In this document: positions 43,541 to 53,473 of the stretch, one piece after another
Numbering within the stretch: position 1 is the first letter of the stretch
Layout of the letters: each line of letters starts with the position of its first letter
NCBI RefSeq assembly: GCF_029433115.1
Contig: NZ_JARNTV010000010.1
Coordinates: 38,509 to 102,508, forward strand
Length of the DNA: 64,000 nucleotides
Reading direction: 5' to 3'
From: Sphingomonas sp. AOB5
GTDB lineage: Bacteria; Pseudomonadota; Alphaproteobacteria; Sphingomonadales; Sphingomonadaceae
Notes under the pieces: model-generated
What the model was told of the DNA's origin: nothing
What the model saw: only the letters and a program-made list of their open reading frames with translations
Databases searched by the model: none
Position numbers and translations under genes: made by a program

Positions 43541-44356
43541 TTATCCCACGAATGCCCGCTCGATCACGAAGTGACCCGGCGCGGCGTTCGATCCTTCGAT
43601 GAATCCTTTCGCCGCCAGCATCGCTGCGAAGTCGCGGATCATGTCCATCGATCCGCACAACATGATCCGGTCATGCTCGGCATCGAAATCCTGCGGCCCC
43701 AGCACGGGATGGCGGAACAGTGTGCCATCCTCCGCCAGCGCCTGGATTCGGCCACCGGTGCGGAACGGCTCGCGGGTGACGGTGGGCACATAATGGAATT
43801 GCAGCAGCGCCTGTTCCTGCACCAGCGGATCGCTGGCCAGTTGCGCGGTCAGTTCGTCGGCATAGGCCAGGTCGCTGACCCGGCGCACGCTGTGCACCAT
43901 GATCACCTGCGCAAACCGGTCATAGATTTCAGGATCGCGCGCCACGCTCAGGAACGGCGCAAGGCCTGTGCCGGTGCCCAGCAGGAACAGCCTTTTGCCC
44001 GGCAACAGCGCGTCGGACACCAGAGTGCCGGTCGGCTTGCGGCCCAGATAGAGGTGATCGTCGGGCCGGATCATCTGCAGCTTCGAGGTCAGCGGCCCGT
44101 CCGGCACCTTGATCGACAGGAACTCCAGTTCGTCGGACCAGGCGGGGCTCGCAATCGAATAGGCGCGCATCAGCGGCTTCTCGCCGTTCAGCAGCCCGAT
44201 CATCACGAACTCGCCCGAGCGGAAGCGGAAGCTCGCCGGCCGTTCGATCGCGAAGCTGAACAGATGCTCGTTCCAGTGGCGGACCCACCGGACCCCGCTG
44301 GTGAAGAAACTGGCATGTTCGGGAAGCAGCGCCGGCGGGCGCGTGTGCAATGTCAT
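43541..44356 (-). CDS. fpr: Ferredoxin-NADP(+) reductase (FPR type)
   Basis: 271 residues. The FAD-binding barrel has MRAYSIASPAWSDELEFLSIKVPDGPLTSKL near residue 65-95; the NADP domain has LFLLGTGTGLAPFLSVARDPE near residue 125 and IMLCGSMDMIRDFAAML; the C-terminus is FVIERAFVG, typical of bacterial FPR. It exchanges electrons between NADPH and ferredoxin or flavodoxin, supporting iron-sulfur repair and redox balance. It is the second gene of a two-gene unit with a Fur-like box. Confidence 0.93.
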   Translation of the reverse strand: MTLHTRPPALLPEHASFFTSGVRWVRHWNEHLFSFAIERPASFRFRSGEFVMIGLLNGEKPLMRAYSIASPAWSDELEFLSIKVPDGPLTSKLQMIRPDDHLYLGRKPTGTLVSDALLPGKRLFLLGTGTGLAPFLSVARDPEIYDRFAQVIMVHSVRRVSDLAYADELTAQLASDPLVQEQALLQFHYVPTVTREPFRTGGRIQALAEDGTLFRHPVLGPQDFDAEHDRIMLCGSMDMIRDFAAMLAAKGFIEGSNAAPGHFVIERAFVG

Positions 44357-44367
44357 GGGTAGCGATC

Positions 44368-44790
44368 TCAGTTGCGGGTGCGCGGAACGGGGGTGCGGCG
44401 GAGCACGTCGGAAGACTGGCCGATCGCCACGATGAAGGGAGAAAGTGCCTCGGGCTTCACGACCTGAGCCGCGAGCCGCTGGACCAGGCGATAGTCATTG
44501 TCGGCGGCGGCATGGAACAAAGCGAGCAGCATCGCCTCGTCGTCGTGGATGCGCGCGCAACCGGGCGATCCGAAGCGCAGCGGCCCCTCGCCTTCGGTAT
44601 TGAGCAGGAACATCGCCATGTTGAAGTCGGGCAGCAATTCCGCCACCCGCCAGCGCTGAAACGAAGGCCCCAGTGCCGCGCAGGGGCAACGCTGCATCCC
44701 CATCGCGGCGACCCAGCTGCGCATCGACCACGCGATCATCTGCTCGCCCGGCGCAAGGTCGGTTATGGTCCGGTCGAGGAAGCGGTACAT
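44368..44790 (-). CDS. Conserved hypothetical protein upstream of fpr
   Basis: 140 residues from the ATG at 44790 (MYRFLDRTITDLAPGEQMIAWSMRSW). Cysteines in QRCPCAALGP and GCARIHDDE, a GPSFQRWRVAEL segment and a C-terminal helix rich in Val/Ala are seen. No family can be named with confidence. It lies 11 bases upstream of fpr in the same unit, so it may take part in iron or redox metabolism. Confidence 0.75.
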   Translation of the reverse strand: MYRFLDRTITDLAPGEQMIAWSMRSWVAAMGMQRCPCAALGPSFQRWRVAELLPDFNMAMFLLNTEGEGPLRFGSPGCARIHDDEAMLLALFHAAADNDYRLVQRLAAQVVKPEALSPFIVAIGQSSDVLRRTPVPRTRN

Positions 44791-44815
44791 GGGCCATCTC
44801 CGAGTCACGCGTTAT

Positions 44816-44830
44816 TGCGACTGACTCGCA
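44816..44830. promoter_or_regulatory. Fur-like box upstream of the fpr unit
   Basis: TGCGACTGACTCGCA, in the wider context ATTGCGACTGACTCGCATT, is an inverted repeat of the 7-1-7 Fur type (compare AATGCGAAT-type boxes in other proteobacteria). It ends 26 bases before the first start codon of the unit. Confidence 0.5.
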
Positions 44831-45003
44831 TTAGCTAGATTCGGATGGACGCGTCAACGCGCGATTTCGCGAATCTTGCGATCGGCTCGGGATCGCGGCT
44901 TCGCCTGCTCCATCATCGGGCAAGGTTTGGCCCGCTGCCCAATAAGTAGGCATTTGTTAATGATTGCAGGCCGCTCGATCGGCACTTTCTCTCGAAAGCC
45001 GCA

Positions 45004-45020
45004 TTGGCACGCTTGATGCA
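45004..45020 (+). promoter_or_regulatory. Sigma-54 (-24/-12) promoter of glnBA
   Basis: TTGGCACGCTTGATGCA has the invariant GG (45006-45007) and GC (45018-45019) separated by exactly ten bases, and matches the TGGCACG-N4-TTGCA consensus closely. It lies 57 bases before glnB, and implies NtrC-activated expression under nitrogen limitation. The 44833-45003 stretch upstream holds no gene; I could not identify clear NtrC sites in it. Confidence 0.8.
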
Positions 45021-45064
45021 AAACGCGCGGCAGGAGATGAGGCATTCCTCACCGAAACGCATGA

Positions 45065-45415
<351 letters not shown>

Positions 45416-45517
45416 CGAAATTGACGCGACGCAGCATCCGTCCGATGCTGCAACGCGCAAACGTAATTTAATTGCCCGATTCGTCGGGTTCACGAAAGAG
45501 AGCGAAAGGGGTTCCCA

Positions 45518-46930
45518 ATGGCGAATTCGGCCAATGACGTTCTGAAGATGATCAAGGACAACGAGATCGAATGGGTCGATCTGCGGTTCACCGATCCCAA
45601 GGGCAAGTGGCAGCACCTGACCATGGTTTCGAAGGTCATGGGCGAGGACGAGCTGACCGACGGCCTGATGTTCGACGGTTCGTCGATCGAAGGCTGGAAG
45701 GCGATCAACGAGTCCGACATGATCCTGAAGCCGGATCTGGACGCGGTGTGGATCGATCCGTTCTCGGCCACCCCGATGCTGATCCTGGTGTGCGACATCG
45801 TCGAGCCCTCGACCGGCGAGCTCTATTCGCGCGACCCGCGCTCGACCGCCAAGCGTTCGGAGGCCTATCTCCAGTCGCTCGGCATCGGCGACACCGTCTA
45901 TGTCGGCCCCGAAGCCGAATTCTTCATGTTCGACGATGTCCGCTTCGAGAACAGCTACTCGACCTCGTATTACGCGATCGACGACATCGAGCTGCCGGGC
46001 AACACCGGCAAGGAATATGAAGGCGGCAACCTCGGCCACCGTCCGCGCGCCAAGGGCGGCTATTTCCCCGTCGCACCGGTCGATTCGGCCGTCGACATCC
46101 GCGGCGAGATGGTTTCGACCATGCTCGAAATGGGCCTGCCCTGCGACAAGCATCACCACGAAGTCGCCGCGGCGCAGCATGAGCTCGGCCTGACCTTCGG
46201 GACGCTGGTGCAGACCGCAGACCGCATGCAGATCTACAAGTATGTCGTGCATCAGGTCGCTCAGGCCTATGGCAAGACCGCGACCTTCATGCCGAAGCCG
46301 ATCAAGGAAGATAACGGCTCGGGCATGCACACCCATATCTCGATCTGGGATAAGGGCACGCCGCTCTTCGCCGGCAACGGCTATGCCGGCCTGTCGGACA
46401 TGTGCCTCTACTTCATCGGCGGCGTGATCAAGCACGCCAAGGCGCTCAACGCCTTCACCAATCCGTCGACCAACAGCTACAAGCGCCTGGTCCCGGGTTA
46501 CGAAGCACCGGTGCTGCTCGCCTATTCGGCACGCAACCGCTCGGCATCGTGCCGCATTCCGTACGGCGCGGGCACCAAGGCGAAGCGCGTCGAGTTCCGC
46601 TTCCCGGACGCGCTGGCCAATCCGTATCTCTGCTACGCAGCGCTGCTGATGGCCGGCCTGGACGGCATCCAGAACCGCATCCATCCGGGCGAGCCGATGG
46701 ACAAGAACCTGTACGACCTGCCGCCGGCCGAGCTAGCCGAAGTCCCCACCGTCTGCGCCTCGCTCCGCGAAGCTCTCGAATCGCTCGAGAAGGACATGGA
46801 CTTCCTGCTCAAGGGCGACGTGTTCACCAAGGACCAGATCGAGAGCTATATCGAGATCAAGTATCAGGACGTCGCCCGCTGGGAGATGACCCCGAGCCCG
46901 GTCGAATACGACATGTACTATTCGGGCTGA
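45518..46930 (+). CDS. glnA: Glutamine synthetase, type I
   Basis: 470 residues, standard GSI-beta length. Metal and substrate motifs: [31 protein letters not shown], the active-site helix [17 protein letters not shown], the ATP loop [53 protein letters not shown], and NLYDLPPAE with the adenylylated Tyr near residue 398. It makes glutamine from glutamate and ammonium. AAAGGGG precedes the ATG. The gene ends at a canonical terminator. Confidence 0.98.
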   Translation: MANSANDVLKMIKDNEIEWVDLRFTDPKGKWQHLTMVSKVMGEDELTDGLMFDGSSIEGWKAINESDMILKPDLDAVWIDPFSATPMLILVCDIVEPSTGELYSRDPRSTAKRSEAYLQSLGIGDTVYVGPEAEFFMFDDVRFENSYSTSYYAIDDIELPGNTGKEYEGGNLGHRPRAKGGYFPVAPVDSAVDIRGEMVSTMLEMGLPCDKHHHEVAAAQHELGLTFGTLVQTADRMQIYKYVVHQVAQAYGKTATFMPKPIKEDNGSGMHTHISIWDKGTPLFAGNGYAGLSDMCLYFIGGVIKHAKALNAFTNPSTNSYKRLVPGYEAPVLLAYSARNRSASCRIPYGAGTKAKRVEFRFPDALANPYLCYAALLMAGLDGIQNRIHPGEPMDKNLYDLPPAELAEVPTVCASLREALESLEKDMDFLLKGDVFTKDQIESYIEIKYQDVARWEMTPSPVEYDMYYSG

Positions 46931-46955
46931 GCCACCGGCTCACCCAAAACAAGAA

Positions 46956-46990
46956 GGGCGCCCGGAGCTTGTCCGGGCGCCCTTTTCTTT
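46956..46990 (+). terminator. Intrinsic terminator of glnA
   Basis: GGGCGCCCGGA and TCCGGGCGCCC pair as a perfect 11-base stem with a 5-base loop, followed by TTTTCTTTG. It starts 26 bases after the glnA stop and is the cleanest rho-independent terminator in the window. Confidence 0.93.
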
Positions 46991-46996
46991 GTTTTA

Positions 46997-47118
46997 TCCT
47001 CCCCCGCCAGGGGGAGGTGTCAGCGCAGCTGACGGAGGGGGAGGATTCCACAACACTTGCTGGGAATCCTCCCCCTCCGCTGCCTTCGGCGCCACCTCCC
47101 CCTACGGGGGAGGATTAC
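46997..47118. repeat. Family A inverted repeat between convergent genes, copy 5
   Basis: The left unit is identical over 54 bases to that at 13788-13841, including the GTCAGCGCAGCTGAC core; the right unit is a variant with GCCTTCGGCGCC. It sits between the glnA terminator and the convergent receptor gene, so glnA has two successive transcription stops. Confidence 0.88.
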
Positions 47119-47119
47119 C

Positions 47120-49672
47120 TCACTTCCCAATCTTCAACCGCAGCGAAGCGCCATACATGCGCGGCTCGCCCGCGATGAAGGTCGGCAGGCCCAGGCCGTC
47201 GCCGGTGTTGCCCGCATCCTTGATGAACTTGCGGTCGAACACGTTGGTGACGAAGCCTTCGATCCGCCAGCGCCCGTTCGGCGTCTCGATGCCGAAGCGG
47301 ACGTCGCCCAGCACATAGCTGTCCTGATATTCGTCCTGCACCGTGTCGGCGATCAGGTTGTTCACCTGCAGCGCCGGCAGGTCGTTGTCGTCGTCGAAGA
47401 ACACCTTGCTCTGCCACATCAGGCTCGGCGTCAGGTCCAGCACAACCGGACCCGCATCCACGCTGAAGCGCGCGCCCAGCGAGGCGCTGTGATCCGGCGA
47501 CAGGCGGAACCGGTTGCCGTCGCGCGCACCGCTGGCGAAGCGGCTGTGGTTATAGGCATAGGTGCCGTACAGGCTCACCCAGTTCGCCGGGTTCCAGCGG
47601 AACTGGCCTTCGAAGCCATAGCTTTCGGCCTTGCCTGCATTCACGACGACGAAGCTCAACCCCTGCTGCTCGATCGTCTGGAAGTTGCTGTAGCGGTAAT
47701 AGAAGACCGACCCGTCGAGGAACAGGGTGCGGTTCGCCAGCACGGTCTTAGTACCCACTTCGAAGCTGTCGACCGTTTCCGACGGCAGCAGGCTGAAGCG
47801 CGGCGCGCCGAACGGCACCGAGGGGCCGGTGACGCTCAACACTTCCGGGCGGCGTCCCCGGGCATAATTGGCATAGACGCTCACCTGCGGGCTGAACTCG
47901 TACCGGGCGATCGCACGCCAGGTGAAACCGCTATCGGTCAGCGTCTGCGCCACGCGGCCGCCATTGCCCGCGGTCGGCTGGGTGAACAGCGCGAACAGCG
48001 GGAAGCTGGCCGAGACCGGCAGGTTCGCCGCACCCGGCGTCGCCAGCAGGGTGAAGAAGCCGGGGATCGCTGCCGGGGGCAGCGTGCCCGCAAACTGGAA
48101 CGCCGCCAGCATCGAACGGCCATTGGTCACCGACGAGGCGAAGCCGGTTTCCTTGCTGTCATGGGTATAGCGCACGCCCGCGCCGACTTCGAACCGGTCG
48201 GTCACATGGAAGGTCGCGTCGCCGAACAGGTCGAAGCTCTCGGTCTTCGAATCGTTGGTCGAGCTTTCGCGATAGGCCGGACCGAAATTCGCCGCGATCG
48301 CGTTGGCTGCCGGGGTCGGCAGCAGCGCCGCGGCCGAACCGAGCGAGGCGCGCAACAGGCTGCCGGTGAAGGCGGGGTTGGTCAGCACGCTGAACGGTGC
48401 CGGCACATTCGCCGGACGGCCCGGGATCAGCCCGCCACCGGCGAGCACGCCCGGCACCTGGGCGTCGACCAGACGCGCCAGCGCCAGCCGCTCGTCGAAC
48501 TGCAGCGGGGTGCGCTGCAGACCGCTCTCGCGATAATAGGTGCCGCCGACGAACGCGGTGACGCGGTCGTTCGAATAGGTCAGGCGCAGCGTGGCCATGG
48601 TCTGGTCGCCCTGCGCATCCTCGGCCGCGGTCAGGATCGGCAGCGAGATGCCGTCCGGATCGAACACTTCGATGCCCGCGAACTCACGATACGAACCGAT
48701 CGCATTGATCGAGAGCGTGTCGGAGAGTTCGTAATTGGCGATCGCGGTCACGCCCCACACGTCGCGATCGAGGCCCAGCGACTTGCCGCCCTCGAAGCCC
48801 GCGCCGGCAACCAGCGCCGCGCCAGAGTTGCGGCCGGTATCGCCGATCACCGCGCCGGTGGTGGGATCGGTCGGCACGAATGCGGTCGACTTGAACGAGG
48901 TGCCGGTCGCGCGGTCGTGCTGGTAATTGCCGATCACGTCGAGGGTGAAGGCGCCCGGCGCCCAGCGGACCGATGCGCGGACGGCCTCGGACTTGATGCC
49001 GTTATAATCGTCGCCGCCCAGCAGATTCTCGACATAGCCGCCGCGCTCGCGGATGCGCGATGCGACGCGGATCGCCAGCGTGTCGGTCAGCGGCAGGTTC
49101 ACCGTCTGGTCGATCCGCCACGAATCGAAATTGCCATAGGTGCCCTGCACCATGCCGTATCCGCCGCTCGGGTCCGCCTTGGCCTGGATCAGGTTGACCG
49201 CACCGATCAGCGCGCCGCGGCCATACAGGGTCGATTGCGGCCCCTTGGCGATCTCGACGCGCTCCAGGTCGAACAGCTCGACATAGGAGCCGCGCGACTT
49301 CGAGATCGACACGCCGTCCTGGAAGACCGAGACGCGCGGCTCGTTGAACGCGCTGCCCGAGTCCGAAGTGATGCCGCGCATCACGAAGCCGGGATTGTTC
49401 GGCGACTGGTTCTGCACGTCGAAACCGGGGACGAACTGGCCCAGCCGGTCGAATTCGGTGATGCCGTTATTGTCGAGGAAGTCGCCGGTATAGGCGGTCA
49501 GCGCGAACGGCACTTCGTTGACGGTCTGGCGCACCAGCTGCGCGGTGACGACGATCTCGCCATTATCCTCTCCGGCGGCGGGCGCCTCGGGCGCGGCTTC
49601 CTGCGCGGCGGCGGGCGCGGCGATCAGGGCAAGCGGGCTGACGAGCGCGAGTAGCGCGATGCGAACGGACAT
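47120..49672 (-). CDS. TonB-dependent receptor, ligand unknown
   Basis: 850 residues: signal peptide (about 1-23, LIAAPAAAQ), TonB-box-like EIVVTAQLVRQTVNEVPFALTAY, plug with FVMRGITSDSGSAFNEPRVSVFQDG and LYGRGALIGAVNLIQAK, and a barrel ending GASLRLKIGK; it lacks a C-terminal Phe, the usual BAM signal. It has no partner genes on its strand and diverges from the phytase-linked receptor over a 255-base gap. The substrate cannot be inferred. Confidence 0.9.
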   Translation of the reverse strand: MSVRIALLALVSPLALIAAPAAAQEAAPEAPAAGEDNGEIVVTAQLVRQTVNEVPFALTAYTGDFLDNNGITEFDRLGQFVPGFDVQNQSPNNPGFVMRGITSDSGSAFNEPRVSVFQDGVSISKSRGSYVELFDLERVEIAKGPQSTLYGRGALIGAVNLIQAKADPSGGYGMVQGTYGNFDSWRIDQTVNLPLTDTLAIRVASRIRERGGYVENLLGGDDYNGIKSEAVRASVRWAPGAFTLDVIGNYQHDRATGTSFKSTAFVPTDPTTGAVIGDTGRNSGAALVAGAGFEGGKSLGLDRDVWGVTAIANYELSDTLSINAIGSYREFAGIEVFDPDGISLPILTAAEDAQGDQTMATLRLTYSNDRVTAFVGGTYYRESGLQRTPLQFDERLALARLVDAQVPGVLAGGGLIPGRPANVPAPFSVLTNPAFTGSLLRASLGSAAALLPTPAANAIAANFGPAYRESSTNDSKTESFDLFGDATFHVTDRFEVGAGVRYTHDSKETGFASSVTNGRSMLAAFQFAGTLPPAAIPGFFTLLATPGAANLPVSASFPLFALFTQPTAGNGGRVAQTLTDSGFTWRAIARYEFSPQVSVYANYARGRRPEVLSVTGPSVPFGAPRFSLLPSETVDSFEVGTKTVLANRTLFLDGSVFYYRYSNFQTIEQQGLSFVVVNAGKAESYGFEGQFRWNPANWVSLYGTYAYNHSRFASGARDGNRFRLSPDHSASLGARFSVDAGPVVLDLTPSLMWQSKVFFDDDNDLPALQVNNLIADTVQDEYQDSYVLGDVRFGIETPNGRWRIEGFVTNVFDRKFIKDAGNTGDGLGLPTFIAGEPRMYGASLRLKIGK

Positions 49673-49800
49673 GATTGGACCCCTTTACGCGGCACGGGCC
49701 ATTCCCCGCGCCTTGACCACGGGCCTTGCGCCGGGTTCGTGACGGCAATGTTGCGATGCAGCGTAGATTGCGTGACTCGAAGAAGGAGTCGCAAACCGTG

Positions 49801-49838
49801 GCAAAATCGACCCATTTTGCGGCACCGCAAAACTGTCA
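49801..49838. promoter_or_regulatory. Inverted repeat and GCAAAACTGTCA element between divergent receptor genes
   Basis: GCAAAAT-CGACCC-ATTTTGC (49801-49820) is a perfect 7-base inverted repeat, followed directly by GCAAAACTGTCA (49827-49838), shared with 38541-38552. A second CTGTCA starts at 49877, 44 bases after the first, which is a multiple of the 11-base PhoB half-site spacing. PhoB control would suit the phytase downstream but the box is incomplete. The remaining gap (49673-49927) holds no gene. Confidence 0.4.
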
Positions 49839-49927
49839 TGAAAGGTACGCGGAGGAGTCATCGAAACCGCATCCAACTGTCAGCTAGCATCCCTAGAGGC
49901 CCCCTCAACCAACGAAACGGGGGCGTC

Positions 49928-52264
49928 ATGACCAAGACTTTCAAGCTCATTCTCGCGGCGGGCATCAGCACGCTCGCACTCGGCACTGCCAGCACCGCGA
50001 TGGCGCAGACCAGCACGCCCGCGACTCAGGAAGAAGCCGCCGAGGAAGGCCCGATCCAAACCTCAAACGAGATCGTCGTTCAGGGCGCCATCGGTTTCCG
50101 CAACCGTTCGGAAACGACCGTCCCGACGCTCGTTTACGACACCGACTATTTCCAGCGCTTCGAGCCGCTGACCGCCGGTGACGCGCTGAAGCGCGTTCCC
50201 TCGGTCACCTTCCTCTCGGACGTGATCGAAAGCGACGGCGCCCGCCTGCGCGGCATGGATCCGGGCTATACCCAGATCCTGATCAACGGCGACAAGGTCC
50301 CCGGCTCGAACGCCGACCGCAGCTTCTTCCTCGATCGCATCCCGGCCGAACTGATCAGCCGCGTCGAGATCGTCCGCTCCAACTCGGCACGCCGCACCGG
50401 CGACGCGATGGCGGGCACGCTCAACATCGTGCTGCGTGACGGCTATCAGCTCGACGGCGGCTATATCCGCGTCGGCGGCCTGCGCTTCGACGACGGCAAG
50501 GTGAAGCCGAGCATCGGCGTGGTCTATGGCGGTGAATTCGCCGGCGGCCGCCTGCTGATCGGCGGCAACATCCAGGGCCGCTACAACCCGAAGCTCAAGT
50601 CGAGCCTGCGCTACAGCGACTCGCCCGAGAACAATCCGAACTACGCGACCGCGAGCTTCGTGAACCGCGAAGACCAGACCGATACCCGCGACGGCACCGA
50701 TTACGCCTTCAACGCGACCTATGGCATCGAGTTCGGCGGCACCAAGGTCGAGCTGAGCGGCTTCTACGTGCAGACGATCCGCACCGAGACCGAGCGCTCG
50801 TTCGAATATAACCGCGCGACCGGCAATTTCGGCCCGGTCCCGGGTGCCAGCAGCGCCACCGCCGGTCTGCTGACCGACAATGCGAACGTGAACCGCATCA
50901 ACCAGGAAAACTACAGCATCAACGGCAAGATCAAGCAGAACTGGGGTGCCGGTGAGACCACGCTGAAGATCGGTTATGCTGCCTTCTCGGACAATCAGAA
51001 GGAAACCGAGAACGAGATCGATTTCGATCGCGCCACGCCGCGCTTCACCGGCGACCTGACGCTCACCCGCGTCGCTGACACCGAATTCTCGGTCAGCCTC
51101 GATCACGAGATCGATCTGGGCGAGGGTCTGGACGTGGTCTTCGGCGGCTTCGTGCAGGACAAGACGCACGACATCGACCTGCGCACCGCACGTCAGCGTT
51201 TCAACCTGACCAATCCGCTGCGCACCACCTGGAACCAGTTCACCCAGAACCCGACCTCGTTCCTGACGACGCCGACCTTCCTGCTGCCGCCGACCGGTGG
51301 CCTCGACATCGTCAAGGAAAACCGCCGCGACGGCTTCGCGCTGGTCGAGGGCAAGAACGGCGTCATCTCTTGGGAAGCGGGTCTCCGCTACGAGCATACC
51401 AGCGTCACCAGCACCGGCACTGCCGACCGCGACTATGGCATCCTGCTCCCCTCGGCTTCGGCCAAGATCGAGCTGACTCCGTCGGATCGCATCACCGTGT
51501 CGGGCGCCCGCACCGTGCGCCGCCCGCGCCTCGATTACCTCACCCCGATCACGCTTCTGGCCGAGCTGGGTGACAACGATCTGCAGGGCAACCCGGCGCT
51601 CCGTCCGGAAAGCGCATGGGGCGCAGACGTTGGTTACGAGCATCGCATCGGCAGCACCGGCGTGGTCGGCATCAACTTCTTCTACCGCAACGTCACCGAC
51701 CTGATCGAGCTGGCCAACACCGGTGTGACGGGTTCGGAAGGCGCCGGCACCTTCGTGTACCAGCCGCGCAACACCGGCGACGGCCAGGTCTATGGCGTCG
51801 AGTTCGATCTCTCGACCGACCTGCGCTTCATCGGCCTGCGCAACACCGGCGTGTTCGGCAACTTCTCGTATCTCGAGAGCGACATCGACGATGCGCTCGG
51901 CTCGCGCCGCTTCAACGGCCAGTCGAAGTACGTCTTCAACGTCGGCTTCATCCAGAACCTGCCCAGCGTCGGCGGCGCATTCGGCGTTACCTATCGCAAG
52001 CAGGGCGGCGCGTACGACCGCACCATCGGCGAGGAAGTGACCACCAACTACGGCGCGGACCTCGAAGTGTTCGTCGAAAAGCGTTTCGGCAACAGCTTCA
52101 CCATCCGCGCGGTCGGCTCGAACCTGCTCGACGGCTCGAAGGACGAAGTGTTCAACAAGTTCACCACCTTCGGCGACCAGCAGTCGCGCAGCTTCGACGA
52201 GTATGAAATCGAAACCGAACGCGCTGGACCGGTGTTCCAGGTCATGGCACGCCTCGCGTTCTGA
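49928..52264 (+). CDS. TonB-dependent receptor coupled to phytase
   Basis: 778 residues from the ATG at 49928 (MTKTFKLILAAGISTLALG), after GGGGGCGTC; the upstream frame to 49739 crosses the promoter. Signal peptide to about 28, TonB-box-like SNEIVVQGAIGFRNRS, plug (DALKRVPSVTFLSDVIESDGARLRGMDPGYTQILINGDKVPG), and a barrel ending PVFQVMARLAF. The phytase ATG overlaps its stop (TGATG at 52264), so it probably imports phytate, lower inositol phosphates or the released phosphate complex. Such pairs occur in sphingomonads and Caulobacter. Confidence 0.9.
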   Translation: MTKTFKLILAAGISTLALGTASTAMAQTSTPATQEEAAEEGPIQTSNEIVVQGAIGFRNRSETTVPTLVYDTDYFQRFEPLTAGDALKRVPSVTFLSDVIESDGARLRGMDPGYTQILINGDKVPGSNADRSFFLDRIPAELISRVEIVRSNSARRTGDAMAGTLNIVLRDGYQLDGGYIRVGGLRFDDGKVKPSIGVVYGGEFAGGRLLIGGNIQGRYNPKLKSSLRYSDSPENNPNYATASFVNREDQTDTRDGTDYAFNATYGIEFGGTKVELSGFYVQTIRTETERSFEYNRATGNFGPVPGASSATAGLLTDNANVNRINQENYSINGKIKQNWGAGETTLKIGYAAFSDNQKETENEIDFDRATPRFTGDLTLTRVADTEFSVSLDHEIDLGEGLDVVFGGFVQDKTHDIDLRTARQRFNLTNPLRTTWNQFTQNPTSFLTTPTFLLPPTGGLDIVKENRRDGFALVEGKNGVISWEAGLRYEHTSVTSTGTADRDYGILLPSASAKIELTPSDRITVSGARTVRRPRLDYLTPITLLAELGDNDLQGNPALRPESAWGADVGYEHRIGSTGVVGINFFYRNVTDLIELANTGVTGSEGAGTFVYQPRNTGDGQVYGVEFDLSTDLRFIGLRNTGVFGNFSYLESDIDDALGSRRFNGQSKYVFNVGFIQNLPSVGGAFGVTYRKQGGAYDRTIGEEVTTNYGADLEVFVEKRFGNSFTIRAVGSNLLDGSKDEVFNKFTTFGDQQSRSFDEYEIETERAGPVFQVMARLAF

Positions 52265-53325
52265 TGATGATGAACAAGCTCAGTGCATCGCTGCTGTTCG
52301 GCCTGCTGCCCCTCGGGGTGGCAGGCTGCTCGGCCCAGGAAGCCCGCCCCGCCTTCTCGAAGGCGCCCACCGCCTCGGTTCAGCCTCGCGGCGAGACCAA
52401 GCCGGTCGGCACCGGCAATGCGGACGCAGCCGACGATCCCGCCATCTGGCGCAACGCGGCCGATCCGGCCGCCAGCCTGATCGTAGCGACCGACAAGAAG
52501 GCCGGGCTGTACGTCTATAACCTCAAGGGCGAGATCCAGTCGTTCCTCGACGCCGGCCGCGTCAACAATGTCGACCTGCGCGACATGGGCGCCGCCGGGA
52601 TCATCGTCGCGGCGAGCGACCGCAACGACAAGGTGAACCCCAAGCTCGCCCTGTTCCGCCTCGATCCCGCCACGCGCAAGCTCACTCTGCTCGGCCATGT
52701 GCCGGTCGGCACCGGCGAAGCCTATGGCGTCTGCCTGTATCGTGAAGGCGACAAGCTCACCGCGTTCAACGTCATCAAGGACGGCACGATCAATCAGGTC
52801 GAACTCGACCTGACCGGCGCCGCGCCTTCGGGCAAGATCGTCCGCACGATGAAGCTCGGCACCCAGTCGGAAGGCTGTGTCGTCGACGAGCGCACTCACC
52901 GGCTCTACGTCGCCGAGGAAGATGTCGGCATGTGGCGCTTCGATGCACGCGCAACCGGCAGCACCGAAGCGATCAAGCTCGCCAGCGCGGACGGCTATCA
53001 GATCGTCGCCGATACCGAAGGCGTCGCGCTGGCCGAGATCGGCCCGGACAATGGCGGCTATCTGCTGGTCTCCAGCCAGGGCGACAATGCCTATGCGGTC
53101 TATCGCCTCAGCGACGACAGCTATGTCGGCCGCTTCCGCATCATGCCCGGCAACGGCCTGGGCGGCACCGAAGAGACCGACGGCATCGAACTGATCGTCG
53201 GCGATTTCGGTCCCGACTATCCAGGCGGCCTGTTCATCGCACAGGATGGCATCAACCCGCCCAGTGCCCAGAATTTCAAGCTGGTCGCCTGGGACGATAT
53301 CCGCGCGGCGCTGAAGCTGGACTAA
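52264..53325 (+). CDS. Beta-propeller phytase, lipoprotein
   Basis: 353 residues. The N-terminus MMMNKLSASLLFGLLPLGVAGCSAQ has a lipobox (VAGC), so it should be anchored in the outer membrane. The mature part is a six-bladed BPP phytase (PF02333): NADAADDPAIWRNAADPAASLIVATDKKAGLYVYNLKGE, RVNNVDLRD, AASDRN, LYVAEEDVGMWRF, DTEGVALAEIG and SSQGDNAYAVYRLSD are the conserved blades with calcium-binding acidic residues. It removes phosphates from myo-inositol hexakisphosphate, with calcium. It ends at a small terminator. Confidence 0.94.
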   Translation: MMMNKLSASLLFGLLPLGVAGCSAQEARPAFSKAPTASVQPRGETKPVGTGNADAADDPAIWRNAADPAASLIVATDKKAGLYVYNLKGEIQSFLDAGRVNNVDLRDMGAAGIIVAASDRNDKVNPKLALFRLDPATRKLTLLGHVPVGTGEAYGVCLYREGDKLTAFNVIKDGTINQVELDLTGAAPSGKIVRTMKLGTQSEGCVVDERTHRLYVAEEDVGMWRFDARATGSTEAIKLASADGYQIVADTEGVALAEIGPDNGGYLLVSSQGDNAYAVYRLSDDSYVGRFRIMPGNGLGGTEETDGIELIVGDFGPDYPGGLFIAQDGINPPSAQNFKLVAWDDIRAALKLD

Positions 53326-53350
53326 GTCTGGCTTCACTGGAATAAAGACA

Positions 53351-53380
53351 AGGGCCGGGGCATCGCTCCGGCCTTTTCTT
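53351..53380 (+). terminator. Intrinsic terminator of the phytase operon
   Basis: GGCCGG and CCGGCC pair around GGCATCGCT, preceded by an A-rich stretch and followed by TTTTCTTTG. It lies about 25 bases after the phytase stop. Confidence 0.85.
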
Positions 53381-53473
53381 TGCGACCTGAGTGAAATTGG
53401 GGAGGCTATTGTAATGACCGCATCGGCTTGCAGTGGAACTTCCGAAAAATCACCGCGTTACGCGCATTACATC

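Noticed and set aside
49833..49882. A full PHO box upstream of the phytase operon
   Set aside because: CTGTCAT is present, but the second half 11 bases on is GGTACGC. Only half-sites 44 bases apart are seen, so no PHO box is annotated as such.
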